From Annulohypoxylon bovei var. microspora (taxonomy: Eukaryota > Ascomycota > Sordariomycetes > Xylariales > Hypoxylaceae): a stretch of 64,000 nt of DNA. Each line of letters opens with the position of its first letter. Positions within the stretch are counted from its first letter, which is position 1. The position numbers and the translations under genes were made by a program. The notes beneath the pieces were generated by a model. It was not told the DNA's origin. It searched no databases and saw only the letters and a program-made list of their open reading frames with translations. Positions 21,631 to 33,448 of the stretch are shown piece by piece. Location: NCBI GenBank assembly GCA_022836615.1, contig MU405213.1:310001-374000 (forward strand), given 5' to 3'.

Positions 21631-24096
21631 TTATGAAAGCAGGTTCTCGAAAAAAGCCGCGTCGAACCCCTGAAAAGTCCACTCATCCACATCAGCTGCA
21701 AGCTCGGGAAACTGGTACGGAGAAGAGATGTCCGGCTCAAACTGCATGAAAGAGAAATTCTCATCTTCTCCAAGGGAAGCTAGGAAATTCGACGGGGCTT
21801 GCGAAAGTTGTTGTAGACTCGGGTCCATGGACATAGTGTCGGGGTTGTCAGGGGCTTGGTAGGTGTTAGTCGTAGGATAGGTTCCGAGGCTTTCAAGTTC
21901 ACCACTTCCTACCCCGTCGTTAAAATGGCTGGTCGAGGACGATGCGATACCACTAGCGTTTTGCCGGAACTTGTGTTGTGGTCGCCTGCGCACTGGGTTG
22001 ATGTTGATAGTGCCTAGGTACGGGATCTCGAGGCGCACCGGGGCATCATTCTGGCCATCGCCGTGTCCCGCCGCCGCCAAGTCAACGTCTGCCAGAGGTA
22101 ACAGCCGCGTGATAATATCAGAGGTCTCGCGCGCGAGCTTATCGCCGTCCCGCTCAGCCATCTCTTTCATGACGTCCCTCACCTTGGCGACCACGTCGCG
22201 GTCCGCGTCGCGCTGGCTCGTCGTCGCCGCATCCCGCAGCCGTAGCTTGGGGTCGAGATACCCCAGAAGTAACGTCATGGCCGCCGTCAGCGCGCCGTAG
22301 TCCGTGTGCCGGCAGGCGGAGGCCGCGTCGGTCAGGTCCCGGAAGACGAGGTACGCGCTCAGCAGCTCGCGCGAGGCGTGCAGGCACGTCGTCTTGCTGT
22401 AGTCCCAGCGCCGCTCCTTGGGGTCGCGCATCATGTACGGCAGGTGCAGCAGGATCAGCAGGTGGTGGTGGTTCATCTGCATCATGACGTGGGCGTGCGC
22501 GCGCACGAGCGCGCGCGGCGTCGCTGCAGAGACGTCGAAGGGCAGGACGGGCTGCCACCACTCGGCGCCCATCGACTTGGCCGCTACCTCGAGGTCGCAG
22601 TCGATGGCCTGCGTGGTGCCGAAGGCGGCGTCCGGGGCGGCGCGGCTGTTGTTCATGTTCCGCTTGATGATGGCGCCGATGATGACGGTGTGCAGCCTCT
22701 CGAGGCGCTCGGTGGACGTGCTGCGGGTGGTGCGAAGAGGATCTACAAAGGAGTCGTCGTCGGAAGCGGCGGAGAGCCCGAGCAGAAGCGACAAGAACCG
22801 GTCGGTGAAGTTGGTGCGATACCAGAGAGAACTGGCGCGGGTGCGAGTCCCCGGATCAGACTGTGGGTCAACCGACTTCAGGGGCTTATCGTCGGGCCAC
22901 CGGTCTACGCCCATGAGCTGCGCGACGGAGAGGGCTCGGCGAAGGGCGAGCCACGATTTGCGGAGATTGCCTGCGTTGGCGCTGGGATAGGTTAGTATTG
23001 TTAATACCTATACTAATAAGTGTGTCTTTCCTATATGAGAGGACAAGGGGAGATTTAACCAAGAGGCTGCCAACCTCTTGAGATAAATCGACTGGGGGGG
23101 TGATGTGGCGTGTGGAATTACATACTGGTACAGTGAGATGAAGTTCAAGGCCTCAAGGCCCTCAACAGAGCCGACGAGGTCATCATTGGAAGCTACTAAT
23201 TCTGAGACCACATTTACAATCCTATTCATCTTACAGCGGATTGGCTCTTTTGACACAAGGTTCTGTGGAATTGCATCTATAGATATCTTCTGTATGCAGT
23301 TGGTTAATTGCATCAGCCGCTTCGCAAGTAAGGCGGGATGGCTAGCCGCGGACGGAACGTTCGAGACGATGGACGGGTCCTCGAAGGGGCCATCGATGCC
23401 GCTAAAGAAGGTTACGATAAAATATGGACCAGAACCCACTGCATCTATTATGGCATCGATATCGTGCTGGCATGGAAATGCCGCATGGAGGGTCTTCGAG
23501 ATCTGGGCATACTTGAGATGGAGACAGGGCGCCGTGTCACTCTGCGTTGACGCTGGGGTCGGCACGAACGACGTGTTGGTTGAAGGGCAGGACCCTCCCT
23601 CCCCTCGTAGCGCATCAAAGATACCAACCACAGGGGGGTGGTCTACCGCCGACGGGCGGAGGACATCTAGTGATGAATCTAACTCATCTTCGGCCGATAC
23701 GGAGGAAGTAGGGGCTTGGCTCCCCGACCGACCAGAAGTATAAGAGCTGGGTGTGATCTTTTCGATTATCCTTTCGAGCATGCCCTCTACCCTACTCATC
23801 CGCTGCGACAGTCCTCGTTCTGTCGACGGGGGCTGTTCGTCGGGAAATTCCTGGCTTCGGCATGCCGTTCCTCGTGCTTCACAGCCAATGCAGATGGTGG
23901 CTGTGTCAGACGTGTACTGACAACGAGTCTTTCTCCTTCGGCCTTAGCGGCGAGGATAGGTTTAGTCTCTAAATCAAGGCCTAGATGTATGAGAGAACTC
24001 ACATTCCCAACAACTATGCGTCCCCTTACGGATCTTTCTTCTCTTCGCCTCGGGATCTCCTCTGCTGCTTGTACTTCGCACAGGGAGCTGAGACAT
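21631..24096 (-). CDS. Zn2Cys6 fungal-type transcription factor
   Basis: DNA-binding regulator in the nucleus. Exons in transcription order: 24096..24003, 23942..23126, 22981..21631, giving 753 aa. The binuclear zinc cluster is split by intron 1 and reads Cys29, 32, 39, 49, 52, 59 with spacing CX2CX6CX9CX2CX6C (SCWECRRRKTRCQ ... ICIGCEARGTAC), preceded by a basic KRRKIRK. A probable linker and coiled-coil follow (SQRMSRVEGMLERIIEKI). The middle-homology region contains AGNLRKSWLALRRALSVAQ, typical of the fungal-specific TF domain. The 144-nt second intron is inferred from family continuity at this point (FISLYHANAGNLRKSW). The C-terminus is acidic and aromatic, as in activation domains. It ends 200 bp from the converging CDH gene. 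I cannot assign it to a named regulator (CLR-1, CLR-2 and others not excluded). Confidence 0.88.
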
Positions 24097-24526
24097 TTTA
24101 ACTATCTCTGGTTAGTATCGTGAGATACTAATGACTCTATAACCTGGAATTTAGTCTATTAATTAGTACATTCTCTCTCTTTTTGTGTAGTTGTGTACAC
24201 ACTGCCGATGATAGGAATTTCCCTAGTCCCAGGTCGCTATTCAGAGAATAGCTAGCTACCATACGCGCGCGTGTTATCCAGTAATTAGCGTATACAATAA
24301 ACAGAATTACCAACTTCTAGCGGGTTATCAATAGATTACGACATTATATTTTTGCTCGTCTACTCTGGTGAGGACCATACTTGACCTTGAAGTTGATGCC
24401 AAGAAAATTCGACCGAATTGGCGGACGGACGAAGGCGGACGAATTTGTCAGCGGAACTTGGAGAAACGACTGGGATCAGGGGGGCTAAGTGCTTATTTTC
24501 TTTTGTCACATCAGCCAAAGGCCAAT

Positions 24527-24708
24527 CAGTGTAAATTAAATCTATATATACGCACCGTGTGGCGCGTTTTTCTTTAGTGGCTGAAGTGTCTAAATCATAA
24601 CGGCTAACCACTAAAATATAGTGGAGAGATCACCATTAGGTCTGAGTCTTAGCCTAACCTTGGAAGGCTAATACAGTGTTTACTTATTCCTCATTGGATT
24701 ACGCACTG
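24527..24708 (+). repeat. MITE-like dispersed repeat, copy A
   Basis: About 182 bp that matches, in inverse orientation, a second copy at 36908-37077. Shared runs include ACGCACCGTGTGGC, AATATAGTGGA.AGATCACCAT, GGTCTGAGTCTTAGCCTAA and GGCTAATACAGTGTTTA. The ends read CAGTGTAAATTAAAT and ATTGGATTACGCACTG, so they form imperfect terminal inverted repeats beginning CAGTG, as in small DNA transposons. No clear target-site duplication remains. Confidence 0.7.
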
Positions 24709-25027
24709 AGTAAGGAACGTGGCTGATGACCGGCTATCATCTTAAACTAAGGGAATGTCATAGTGAAGTTTGTGAAGATGGTCACAATTTGAAAATCTTA
24801 CATCATGTACCTAGGTAGGAACCTTGGAAATCTCGCATGAAATCGACCATGTGTACCTCCGCTTAGCCGAGCTACATTTACGGGATGTAAAGTATGTTGT
24901 GCCGACTCGATACCCGCCAACGCGGCAAACTGCGTTAGGAATACTGCGAGTCGTCTGTCAACCACGAGGTACCGGTTAGTTGCTTTGCGACCAGATCTCT
25001 CCGGTCAAGAGATGGAGACACAGCTCA

Positions 25028-25063
25028 GTGACCGGTCACGAATTCGTCTGTGGCCGACCGGTC
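25028..25063. promoter_or_regulatory. Clustered ACCGGT palindromes
   Basis: GTGACCGGTCAC (25028-25039) is a perfect 12-bp palindrome, and GACCGGTC (25056-25063) follows 16 bp later. Two more CCGGT cores lie at about 24970-25005. Such palindromes resemble sites for dimeric zinc-cluster proteins. They lie about 0.9 kb upstream of the Zn2Cys6 gene, so autoregulation is conceivable. Function is inferred only. Confidence 0.25.
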
Positions 25064-27312
25064 CATGTGTCACGAAATCTCCGAAGAGGGTGGCTGCAGA
25101 ACAAGGCGCGATTTCAGACTCCTAATCCCCTCTCCGCACAGCCTTTTTAACACGGACTAATAGCAGCAGAATATTTAAAAGCAGCTAACCGCACAAATGA
25201 ATACTTACCTAGGTACTAAGGCTCTTTACCAAGGCTCGCCCTAATAGTAGAGCTCTGGTCTACTTCGGTATTACAATATCTATCCTTCACATACCCGGCG
25301 GGATCAAACATCGGATGACGTGGCTGAAGCGCTGGCCCTCACTCGGACCGCACAGGCTGCGGGCGTCGTCGTCGTCAGACGGCCCGTCCAATCACGGACG
25401 CATCGGAGAATTTTCCACTATGTAAGCAGGAGAGCTGCATTTGATGGATAATTAAAACTTCTTATTAGAAGTAGCTACCCACGGTACCGATTTTCTGTTC
25501 CACATCGGCCTCGTGTCGACTATGGATTTGGTGTGTGCTTGTTTGAGTGGGTGTGTGTGCTAGTAGGTCGAAGGGCGTGTCTAAGCCATGTATCCCGTAC
25601 GCGTAGGACTATTGTTAAGCTCAACGCCGACACTCATGTGCTAAGTTACAAGAATTGTTAGTTTATGCTTACCTACCTATCTACGCATACTGAAACTGCC
25701 AAGAAAACTTGTTCTTGAACGCAAACTCATTCTACTCCGACTCTTCCGGTCTATAAGATGAATAGACGATGCCATTAAGGATGGCTATCTCTGTTAGCTC
25801 AAAGTAGATCACATGTTTCGAAGAGATATGTTCGAAGGGAACAGCGTTTAGAGTTTAGGTAATATGCGAAACTTCAATGCCGAGTTACTATTCCTGATCA
25901 AATCTACCCTCAGATGATCACTTTATCCATGGCGAGGGCTCGGGATTGGGGTTGTGTTAAAGATAAGGTTGCCTCCTTAGCTTACGCTGTTGCATCCAAC
26001 TTTAAGCTTATATGATCGAGGCTCTGCTCATCCCTAGTATGTACTGTATTAGGTAAAGAATCAGACATCGTATGAACAAGAGGTTAGTATTGGACACCAA
26101 CCCAAAACGTAGGCGCAACGGTTTTCTATGAAGGAGAGCCGGGCATAAGGTGAAACGGTAGTATGTTAATTCGGAACTTTACGCCTTTTTTGACCATAGT
26201 GGAGATGTTTGAGATCCGCACAAGGAGCTCCTCAGTTGACGAGACCGGCAAACGTTTAAATAGGGGAATCAAGATTATAACAATAGAACGGATGACAGCT
26301 TCGCTTTGCTTTCCATTTTAAGCCGTAGGAGGAAATCAGAAATCCATTCAACCGTTCCGGGTGGACCAACAAGGAAACATTGACGAAATATAGTAAATTG
26401 AACTCCGCCAAGAGTATCACCAAACCTCCATGGGCAATCATCCCACAAGACGAAACTCCCTCTCTCCTTGATTCTTATTTATACTATTTCTAAGTAGGTA
26501 TATAATGAGTTATTTTAAGAGCCGTTTCTTAACTTTACTATAGTAATGCCTATAATTAGTTAATAAGTATTTTACTAGTTAGTTATGCAATCTGTAGATT
26601 ATTGATTTCAATGATCGCTATTGTAGGTGTTGTTGAAAACATTTGAATAAATGGACAGTTTGCCAAGGGGGCGATCAAAGACCTACCAGGGCTGAAACAG
26701 CGAAGGGTATTTCTCTAATAGTACTAGCGCCTCAACGTCCCCCAATACAATTCAGCCCTCTGACCTTAAAGGGTCTTTTCCCCAAACCCTCAAACAAGTC
26801 ACAAGTCTCGAATTCGAGTTTCGATCCAGAGAATTAGCTTGAATTCAGCCTTCCTTTTCTAAGTATACTGATCGCACACCTAGGTATATAGGTACTAACT
26901 GCGTACGATGCGAACCTAAGTTGAAACGGTCAACTCGAGCCGTCTTGAGCCAATCGCATCTAACCACCCTATGACCCCGGATCTGCCACCCTGCCACCCC
27001 GTCACCCTGCTACCTTGTACAGCGATCTTGACTCGTCATCAGAACGGACAAAATATCTCATTTTGCCCCTACCCGTTCCTCCCTGTCCATATCGATCGGA
27101 TAGTAGATGGGAGCATGAAGAGCCCTACCCGATATTCCTGCTGGCCAACACAACACCATAATCATTAAGATGACCAAGTTATATCCCTGTAAATATCTAG
27201 GGCCTGGTTGTCAAAGCCCTTCACTCATCAATTCTAATCGGACGAAGCTGGCAGCGGCGTGTCACATCAAATTCGAGGCCATCTCTTGGGGGATACGAGT
27301 TGCTAGTTGCTG

Positions 27313-27333
27313 GTCGCTCGTCGCTCGTCGCTC
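27313..27333. repeat. Tandem heptamer GTCGCTC, three copies
   Basis: Three perfect copies in a row, inside the gene-poor region. Confidence 0.8.
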
Positions 27334-27487
27334 GTTGCGCATGCAGCCACCCTCTACCTGATACTTAGTCTAAACCTTGCCGCCTCGCGGTGGTGCTAAA
27401 GGATCGAAAGGTAGGTAGGAATGGCATTTTTGGTCCTCGCACAGCCGCAGCTTGTACGGCACTGCAGTAGTACTTCAACAAGAAGAG

Positions 27488-27526
27488 GTCGCCGTGCTAG
27501 GTCGCCGTGCTAAGTCACCGTGCTAC
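27488..27526. repeat. Tandem 13-mer GTCGCCGTGCTAG, three copies
   Basis: Three consecutive 13-bp units with only the last base and one internal base varying (GTCGCCGTGCTAG, GTCGCCGTGCTAA, GTCACCGTGCTAC). Confidence 0.85.
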
Positions 27527-30240
27527 GCCTCCGCGGTAGCTGGGTAGTAGTAGAACAGGAGGTTTCGCCCTGTCAGGCTCGGTACATCCCGACGGGGTTA
27601 GCTGCATATAATCTCCTGTACCGGTCTGGTGCTAATCCGGTCACAGATCGCAGCTCTAGCCTTAGTGACCAGCAACCTTTCGGCATCAAAACACCGCATA
27701 AGAGTTTCAGACCCACCCGCCGGGTCTCAGCTTGTAGATCATCTCGACTTTAGACTTGCATGGATACATTGCTGGCTATTCACTCCCATACGTACATCTT
27801 CTATTATCGGTTCGGTTAGATCTGCCTGATGAGCAGCTTGACATGTGCACAGGAGCCAACCCTAGAAGGCCGCCCCACCCTTCGCAGCCCTTGATGCTAT
27901 ATTACTACCTTGTATTAATACTGAGCCACACTCTAGAGCCTCAACTGTGGGGAGCCGTACATACCTAATACAATGTGAACGTCGCAACCCCTGACAACGA
28001 CGGACTGAAAATGGAAGTTGTACTTACTATCTAGCGTCTCTGGTCAGACTCGCCTGCTAAAAGCTTGTCGTTCCATACCCACGTATGGTATGGCACTTAT
28101 TATCTAATGATGGAAGTTAGATATGAGTTTCTATAACCGGAAACGGTTAGCAGAACTACTATCATTTCCCTCTGGATTGTAGCTCTTAGACAGGTTTTAT
28201 ACTGTCGTCGCCCCCCCCTGCTGTGGGTGTGGTTTCTTTTACTCTCACCCACCCGACCTTATCCAGTGTTGAATAACTTACATAGTACTAATTCGGCATG
28301 GGATACGGGAGTACCCTAGTCAGGCCATACCTATACCCTGTGAAGATCACGAAGGAACTATTCAGATGGAACGTCTAACGCCATGATCTACCACACGTCG
28401 ATCTGACACAGACACGGGTGACTTCCTCGTTTCCAACGTCTAGGAACTTCCTGCCGTACATTCTGCCGTACGTTCTGCCATCCCGTGAGCCCCATCTTCC
28501 TATACACCTATACATACTAGTCAGATTAGGTATGCACGGCTTTGACGGCTTACACGGCTCTTGAGAAAGAGCAGGCGTGATCCCTGACAACGAAAATGGT
28601 TTCGCCCATTCGTTCGAGGAATAATAACAGCAACAACAAAAAAAACTAACTACCTACCCAAATCATTTCAATATCATCCACGATATACCTGCCTATCCGC
28701 CTACAGGGTACGCCAAACACCCTTACTAGTTTACGGAGCAATGCATAATGTGAAGTATCCACGCATGCTTCTATGGGCCGTAACTCTGCTCTAGAACATT
28801 ACCCTTTCGTCCTATAATGACCATCTGTTAGCCATGACAGATGTCTTCTTCCCCCAGCTCATATATCCATTGATACCTATCTTACCTATCTTGACAACTT
28901 CTACTCGGCCTCCGGTTCGGACTCAGAACAAACTTTTGTTTTAGTCCTCTAAAGAATTTGGTCTCAAACCCGGAAACGAGGATCTGTCTCTTTTCGGATA
29001 CCCCAAGTTACACTTTTCCCCAAGTTCCTCTCAAGCAGCCGTTGCTGTATTGGAATCATTTATGCCTATGCAACATTGACATAGCCTTACTCTTCTGTTT
29101 TTGGAGCAACCATCCCGTCCCGTTGGACATCGTCCTATCTTCGCTTTCTGTGTCCCTATCCAATTCCCCTGCGTCCCCCTTGACAGCACCTGTTACCGTC
29201 TCGTTCCTGACACTACGGAAGCGACCATTCTCCCTCATAGGCAGCTCGCCATCCTTGGTTTTAGGAGTTCTTATACGGCCGAGCGAGAAACCTCTTCGCC
29301 TATCTACTACTGGCATTCTCGATTATAGAGGGCATACCAGATCTACGACTAGTTTGGCGTTTCAGGAAAACCCCGTCGAATAGCAAGGAGTCCCGTGTGT
29401 CTCTCCATCGCCTCTGTTCCGGTTCCCCCCAAATCCGACCCAGCTAAATAGGAGTATACTCTACCTGCTGGCCGCGCAAGCAGGCAGCACCCGTCTCCTT
29501 TCAGCCTTCGGGCACACGGTTACATCGATCGTTTCAATCTTCTGTCGCTCATCAGTTTCCCTTAGCGTCGATCAGTGTTGATAACTCTAATATTCTTATT
29601 AGACCCCCTGGGTTATATTTTCTCCAGCCAACAAAAACTTAGGATCCCCCACATTATACATTGACCATCTAAACTTCTCCTGAATCTTTCATCTCGCTTT
29701 GCTACGGTTGTATCGATAGGGTGAAGCTGACTCGAGACCTTGTCGTGGGCGCTCTCTTATGTGAGGGTTAGAAAGGAAACGGGAACTACTCTAGTGTTAT
29801 ACAAGCACGAGGAAAACCAGCGTCCCCTCCCACCTGGAACACCTGTGTTCGTACCGTGCGCTCTTCGTGGGCCATTGCCATTGGACTACGACTAAGGAGG
29901 GTGAAGTTGGTCTTGGGAAAGGAATACTTATCTCGCCGCCGCCAGGTAGATTCAAGGACCCTGGATGACCGAGTCCCATTTCCTTTCGAACAAGGGGGCT
30001 ATCGCTTTTTATACAAACGGAATCCCCAGTCAACAGATTTTTAAAAACCCTCGAGAGGTACGGGATACTTTTAGGAACAGAGAATGACGCATTATCGATA
30101 TTGATTGAGAATATTTATTTTCTGATTTTATTAGCACTACTTCGAAAGCAGTCCTCTTCAACAAGGAGAGTCTAACTCGTCCTATTTCTTCAAGTCTCAA
30201 GACGAGCATCCGCCTAAACATTCACCAACCGATATTTTCC

Positions 30241-30266
30241 ACCACCCCACCCCACCCCACCCTACC
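30241..30266. repeat. C-rich tandem repeat (ACCCC)n
   Basis: ACCCC is repeated at least three times with partial flanking units. The plus strand is strongly C-rich, about 220 bp before the next start codon. Confidence 0.75.
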
Positions 30267-30481
30267 AGAACTACAGGCACAGAAGTTCGATAGGTGACGA
30301 GAGAGATCAGAATCACATCTAGGATCTCAATTAACAATACAGTCCACGTTCAAATATATACCTAATTAACCCCTCTCTCATCGGAATTTTAGCGGGATAC
30401 TTGTCCTCCTCAGATTTTACATTTTTTTAACATTTTATTTTCCAATTTGTCAAATAACCTAACTATTAGGTTGCTGACAGT

Positions 30482-33448
30482 ATGGATGTTACGTCGTTGT
30501 TAAATTCGACATCGTTGGGGAAAGGAGAGGGACATGGACTGATTCGTACAGAAGCACGGGGCATAGTGGATCATGTTATCGGGTCCACATCCTCAACGAC
30601 GGAAGGAACTACGGAAGGAAGGACAGTATGTGCTTGCTCATCAACATCAGAGATTTCATCCAATGAGAAGACACCATCTAGAAGAACGAGCGATACGAAG
30701 GTACCAAGTCGAAGTAGGACGCCATGGGACGCCAATGGATACGCTCTCCCACTTACACTGGATACTAAGTCAACCCAGGTACCAGGTCGACAAGTATCCA
30801 ACAGCACATCACCTGCAGAATCTGGCAGTCCCAAATCACCGAGACACAAGTTCTCTGATAGTCACAGCAGCTTGTCATCATACGCATCCTCGTCTACTTC
30901 ATTATGCCACTCAAGGATTTCGTCAATGTCAACAGTTGGAGGAATCCAATCTATTAGCACCATCCCTGATACACCTTCTCTTGAGACCCAGTTCGAATGT
31001 GCAGAACTCTCAATTCCAAAGATATGGTCACCGGAGTCACATCGAAGAACAACAAAAGAAGGAATAATATCCCCACCCGTAATCAATGGGGAATCATTAG
31101 TCACAGATCTGCTAAGATCTAGTTCCCCATCTGATGCCATGCTAATGTCGAGGGGGACTCAAAGTTTAGATCAGATGAAGAGACCAGACCCCATCATGTG
31201 AGTAACACGTTCCTGCATTTTATTCATTCAATTCATTCAATTGGCCTATCATCTTTCAGAAGCTCGATTGGCCAATTGCTTAGCCCGGAAATCGGCAAGT
31301 GCCATTATTCGATCAGAAGAAATCTGGAGTCACTGTAGCAAGTACTGTGCTTGTGAACTTGCTAGGCATGTTCAAGATCTCACAACTTATACCCAACTAG
31401 ACCTATTATCTTCTTCTATTCGTCCAATACATAAGAAAACTGTTGCCTATTTCAGTCATACTGACAAAAATTCGTTTGACCCCCCAACGTGATTGTACTT
31501 CGAAGTACCACACTCACCCAATCACTCTCTCAAGTTTCTCTCAAGTTTCCAAGACCTTTGTCAATTCATTTTCTTCTGCCTCCTATATAAGTCAACTACT
31601 CTATCGAGTTTTAACTTCGTTCAAACCCTTTTCACCTGCTGACACAATTTCAGTAATAAGGGTTTGAGACCTGATCTCAGTCATCTTGTTCCTCTTGATT
31701 TCACTAGAGCACATAAGAGAGCTATTTCAGCACCTGATTTCGCTGCTACGGACACCATCAACCGGGGTTTCCCTTCGCTCCCCAGCACAATCCAATCTAC
31801 TCCATCACCCTTGCATCTAGCTGAACATCGGTTGGGCTACGCTATGACAGCAATGTCTCCGTCCCCAGCTCTTGCTGGACAGCCTTCTCAGAGCGGCACT
31901 GTTGTCTGTATGTATAAGCCAAACTGCGACACGGGCTCTCAGCTACGTAAAGCTATCTCGCACATCTTCGGCCGCAATAAGACATGTACTCGAAACATAC
32001 CTTCGCATGTCTGGGTTCACTTTTGTCGAAAGCACTATCAACGTAGTCGCTATCGCAACGCACAGGAGTGGGCTAGAGTTCAATGTGACCTAGTTCAGAA
32101 GCAGATCCGCCGCGTTCAGGACTGGAGCGATGAGAACAAGCGGACCGGGCAACCCGGGATTGTTCAGGAATGGTCCTTGTCAATGAGAAAGCGGGAGCAG
32201 AATCGTGTACAGGAGAAATCCAATAAGAAGCGATCCTACCGCGATGACAGTGAAGACGATGATGACGTCGCCCCGCTTGACAGCGCTACTCTGAATGGCA
32301 CTGCCGTTCCTGACTGGCTACGAACTAAGTGTGGCGATGGGTATAGCACTGTCGAGATTGAGGAGATTGTTGCTCGCCTTAAGCAAGAGATGGAAGAAAC
32401 CAACATGACCCAGATCCCCGACATAGAGATCCTTCCCAACATCTCTATGGATGCATCAAACGATGCGAGGCCAAAGGCCATGTTGAAGCGGAAGACCAGT
32501 GGTGGGAGTCATACCCATAAGCGATCACAATCGGTTGGTGTTTCTCTTCGACCTGAACCACAACCCATGACTCGTCGAGTAAGCCAGCCGGCGTACTGGA
32601 GAAATGAAGATGTCATGCATCCGTCTCCTGTCGAGAAACGTCAGCGGGTATCCGACAATTCTCCATACAGTGATCGCCATGCACGCATGAATATTCGACT
32701 CTCTGAGCGAGCCGCCCTCGCACCGTTACGGGACACTTACTCGCTCCCTCATCGCCCTGCTTTTAATAACATCCAAGAAAGCCACGCTGAGGAGTCGTAC
32801 TACAGTAGAGAGGACAACGACGTTGCCAATTCTGGTTATGACCATTGGCCGGCGTCGGTTTCTCAGCGGAATGGAGGCCAGCCAGCGGTTCCAGCACTAG
32901 ATCCCAGTACCTCGCGTGACTATCTCAATGGTAGACGTGCCTCTCACCAACGTTCTTTTTCAGAAGTTGACAATCTTCAACATAACTTCACCTTTCGTTC
33001 ATCTCTGGATTACCCTCCCGTGCCTGCAAACCAATTTTCAGAGTCAACGACTTACGAAAGAGCGCCTACGTCTGCGAGACATTCTCACGCTTCTCACGCC
33101 TCGCTTTCCCATCCTGGCTATTATGATAGCTCATCGGGACCAAATCAACGAAGTATCGGTCCTTATCAGTCCCCTTGGCAATCTCCAACACCAGGACATG
33201 CCTCCTCTTACTCGGGCTATAGACATATGCGCCACCAGAGCACTCCAACGGCTCCTCACGCCAGTATTCCTCAGATTTCCGCCGTTGAATACGAGCATGC
33301 CAACGGTGCCCGTCAAGCGCCTACATATGAGCAGTCATCTCCATATCATCGGCGCCAACAGTCCTATGCCCCACCCCGTCAATACGCCCATCGGCCATTA
33401 GTGCAGGAATCCGACCAGGCCAAAGCTGTCTTCAGCGAGCGTCGTTAG
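30482..33448 (+). CDS. Conserved filamentous-fungal protein with Cys/His-rich domain, function unknown
   Basis: Two exons, 30482..31197 and 31654..33448, giving 836 aa. The 456-nt intron joins RPDPI to INKGLRPDLSHLVPLDF in frame. Residues 1-240 are Ser/Thr-rich and disordered. A conserved segment at about 322-402 carries VVCMYKPNCDTGSQLRKAI, then HIFGRNKTCTRNIPSHVWVH and FCRKHYQRSRYRN. Cys324, Cys330, Cys350, Cys363 and His366 could bind metal. It is followed by an acidic/basic stretch (KKRSYRDDSEDDDDVAPL) and DGYSTVEIEEIVARLKQEM. The remainder is Ser/Pro/Tyr/Gln-rich. I recall homologues with this same core across Pezizomycotina but no established function. The composition suggests a nuclear regulatory role (inference). 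Inside the intron an alternative acceptor at 31258 would give a short isoform. Confidence 0.8.

Larger units (their letters stand above)
24097..30481. other. 6.4-kb gene-poor divergent region
   Basis: Between divergent genes for the Zn2Cys6 factor and a conserved fungal protein. All open frames are short and lack recognisable features or consistent splice partners. Recognisable contents are a MITE-like repeat (24527-24708), CCGGT palindromes near 25030, a GC-rich patch at 25300-25400, short tandem repeats near 27300 and 27500, palindromes TACCTAGGTA at 24808 and 25206, and a long pyrimidine-rich and C-rich stretch (28800-30480) that may be promoter and 5' leader of the next gene. Confidence 0.5.

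Noticed and set aside
22306..22995. 229-codon plus-strand open frame
   Set aside because: Lies antisense to the GC-rich exon of the Zn2Cys6 gene; repetitive Arg/Gly/Val/Ala composition is typical of a shadow frame.
28958..29383. 141-codon plus-strand frame in the gene-poor region
   Set aside because: Ser/Leu/Pro-rich without recognisable features; sits in pyrimidine-rich leader-like sequence.
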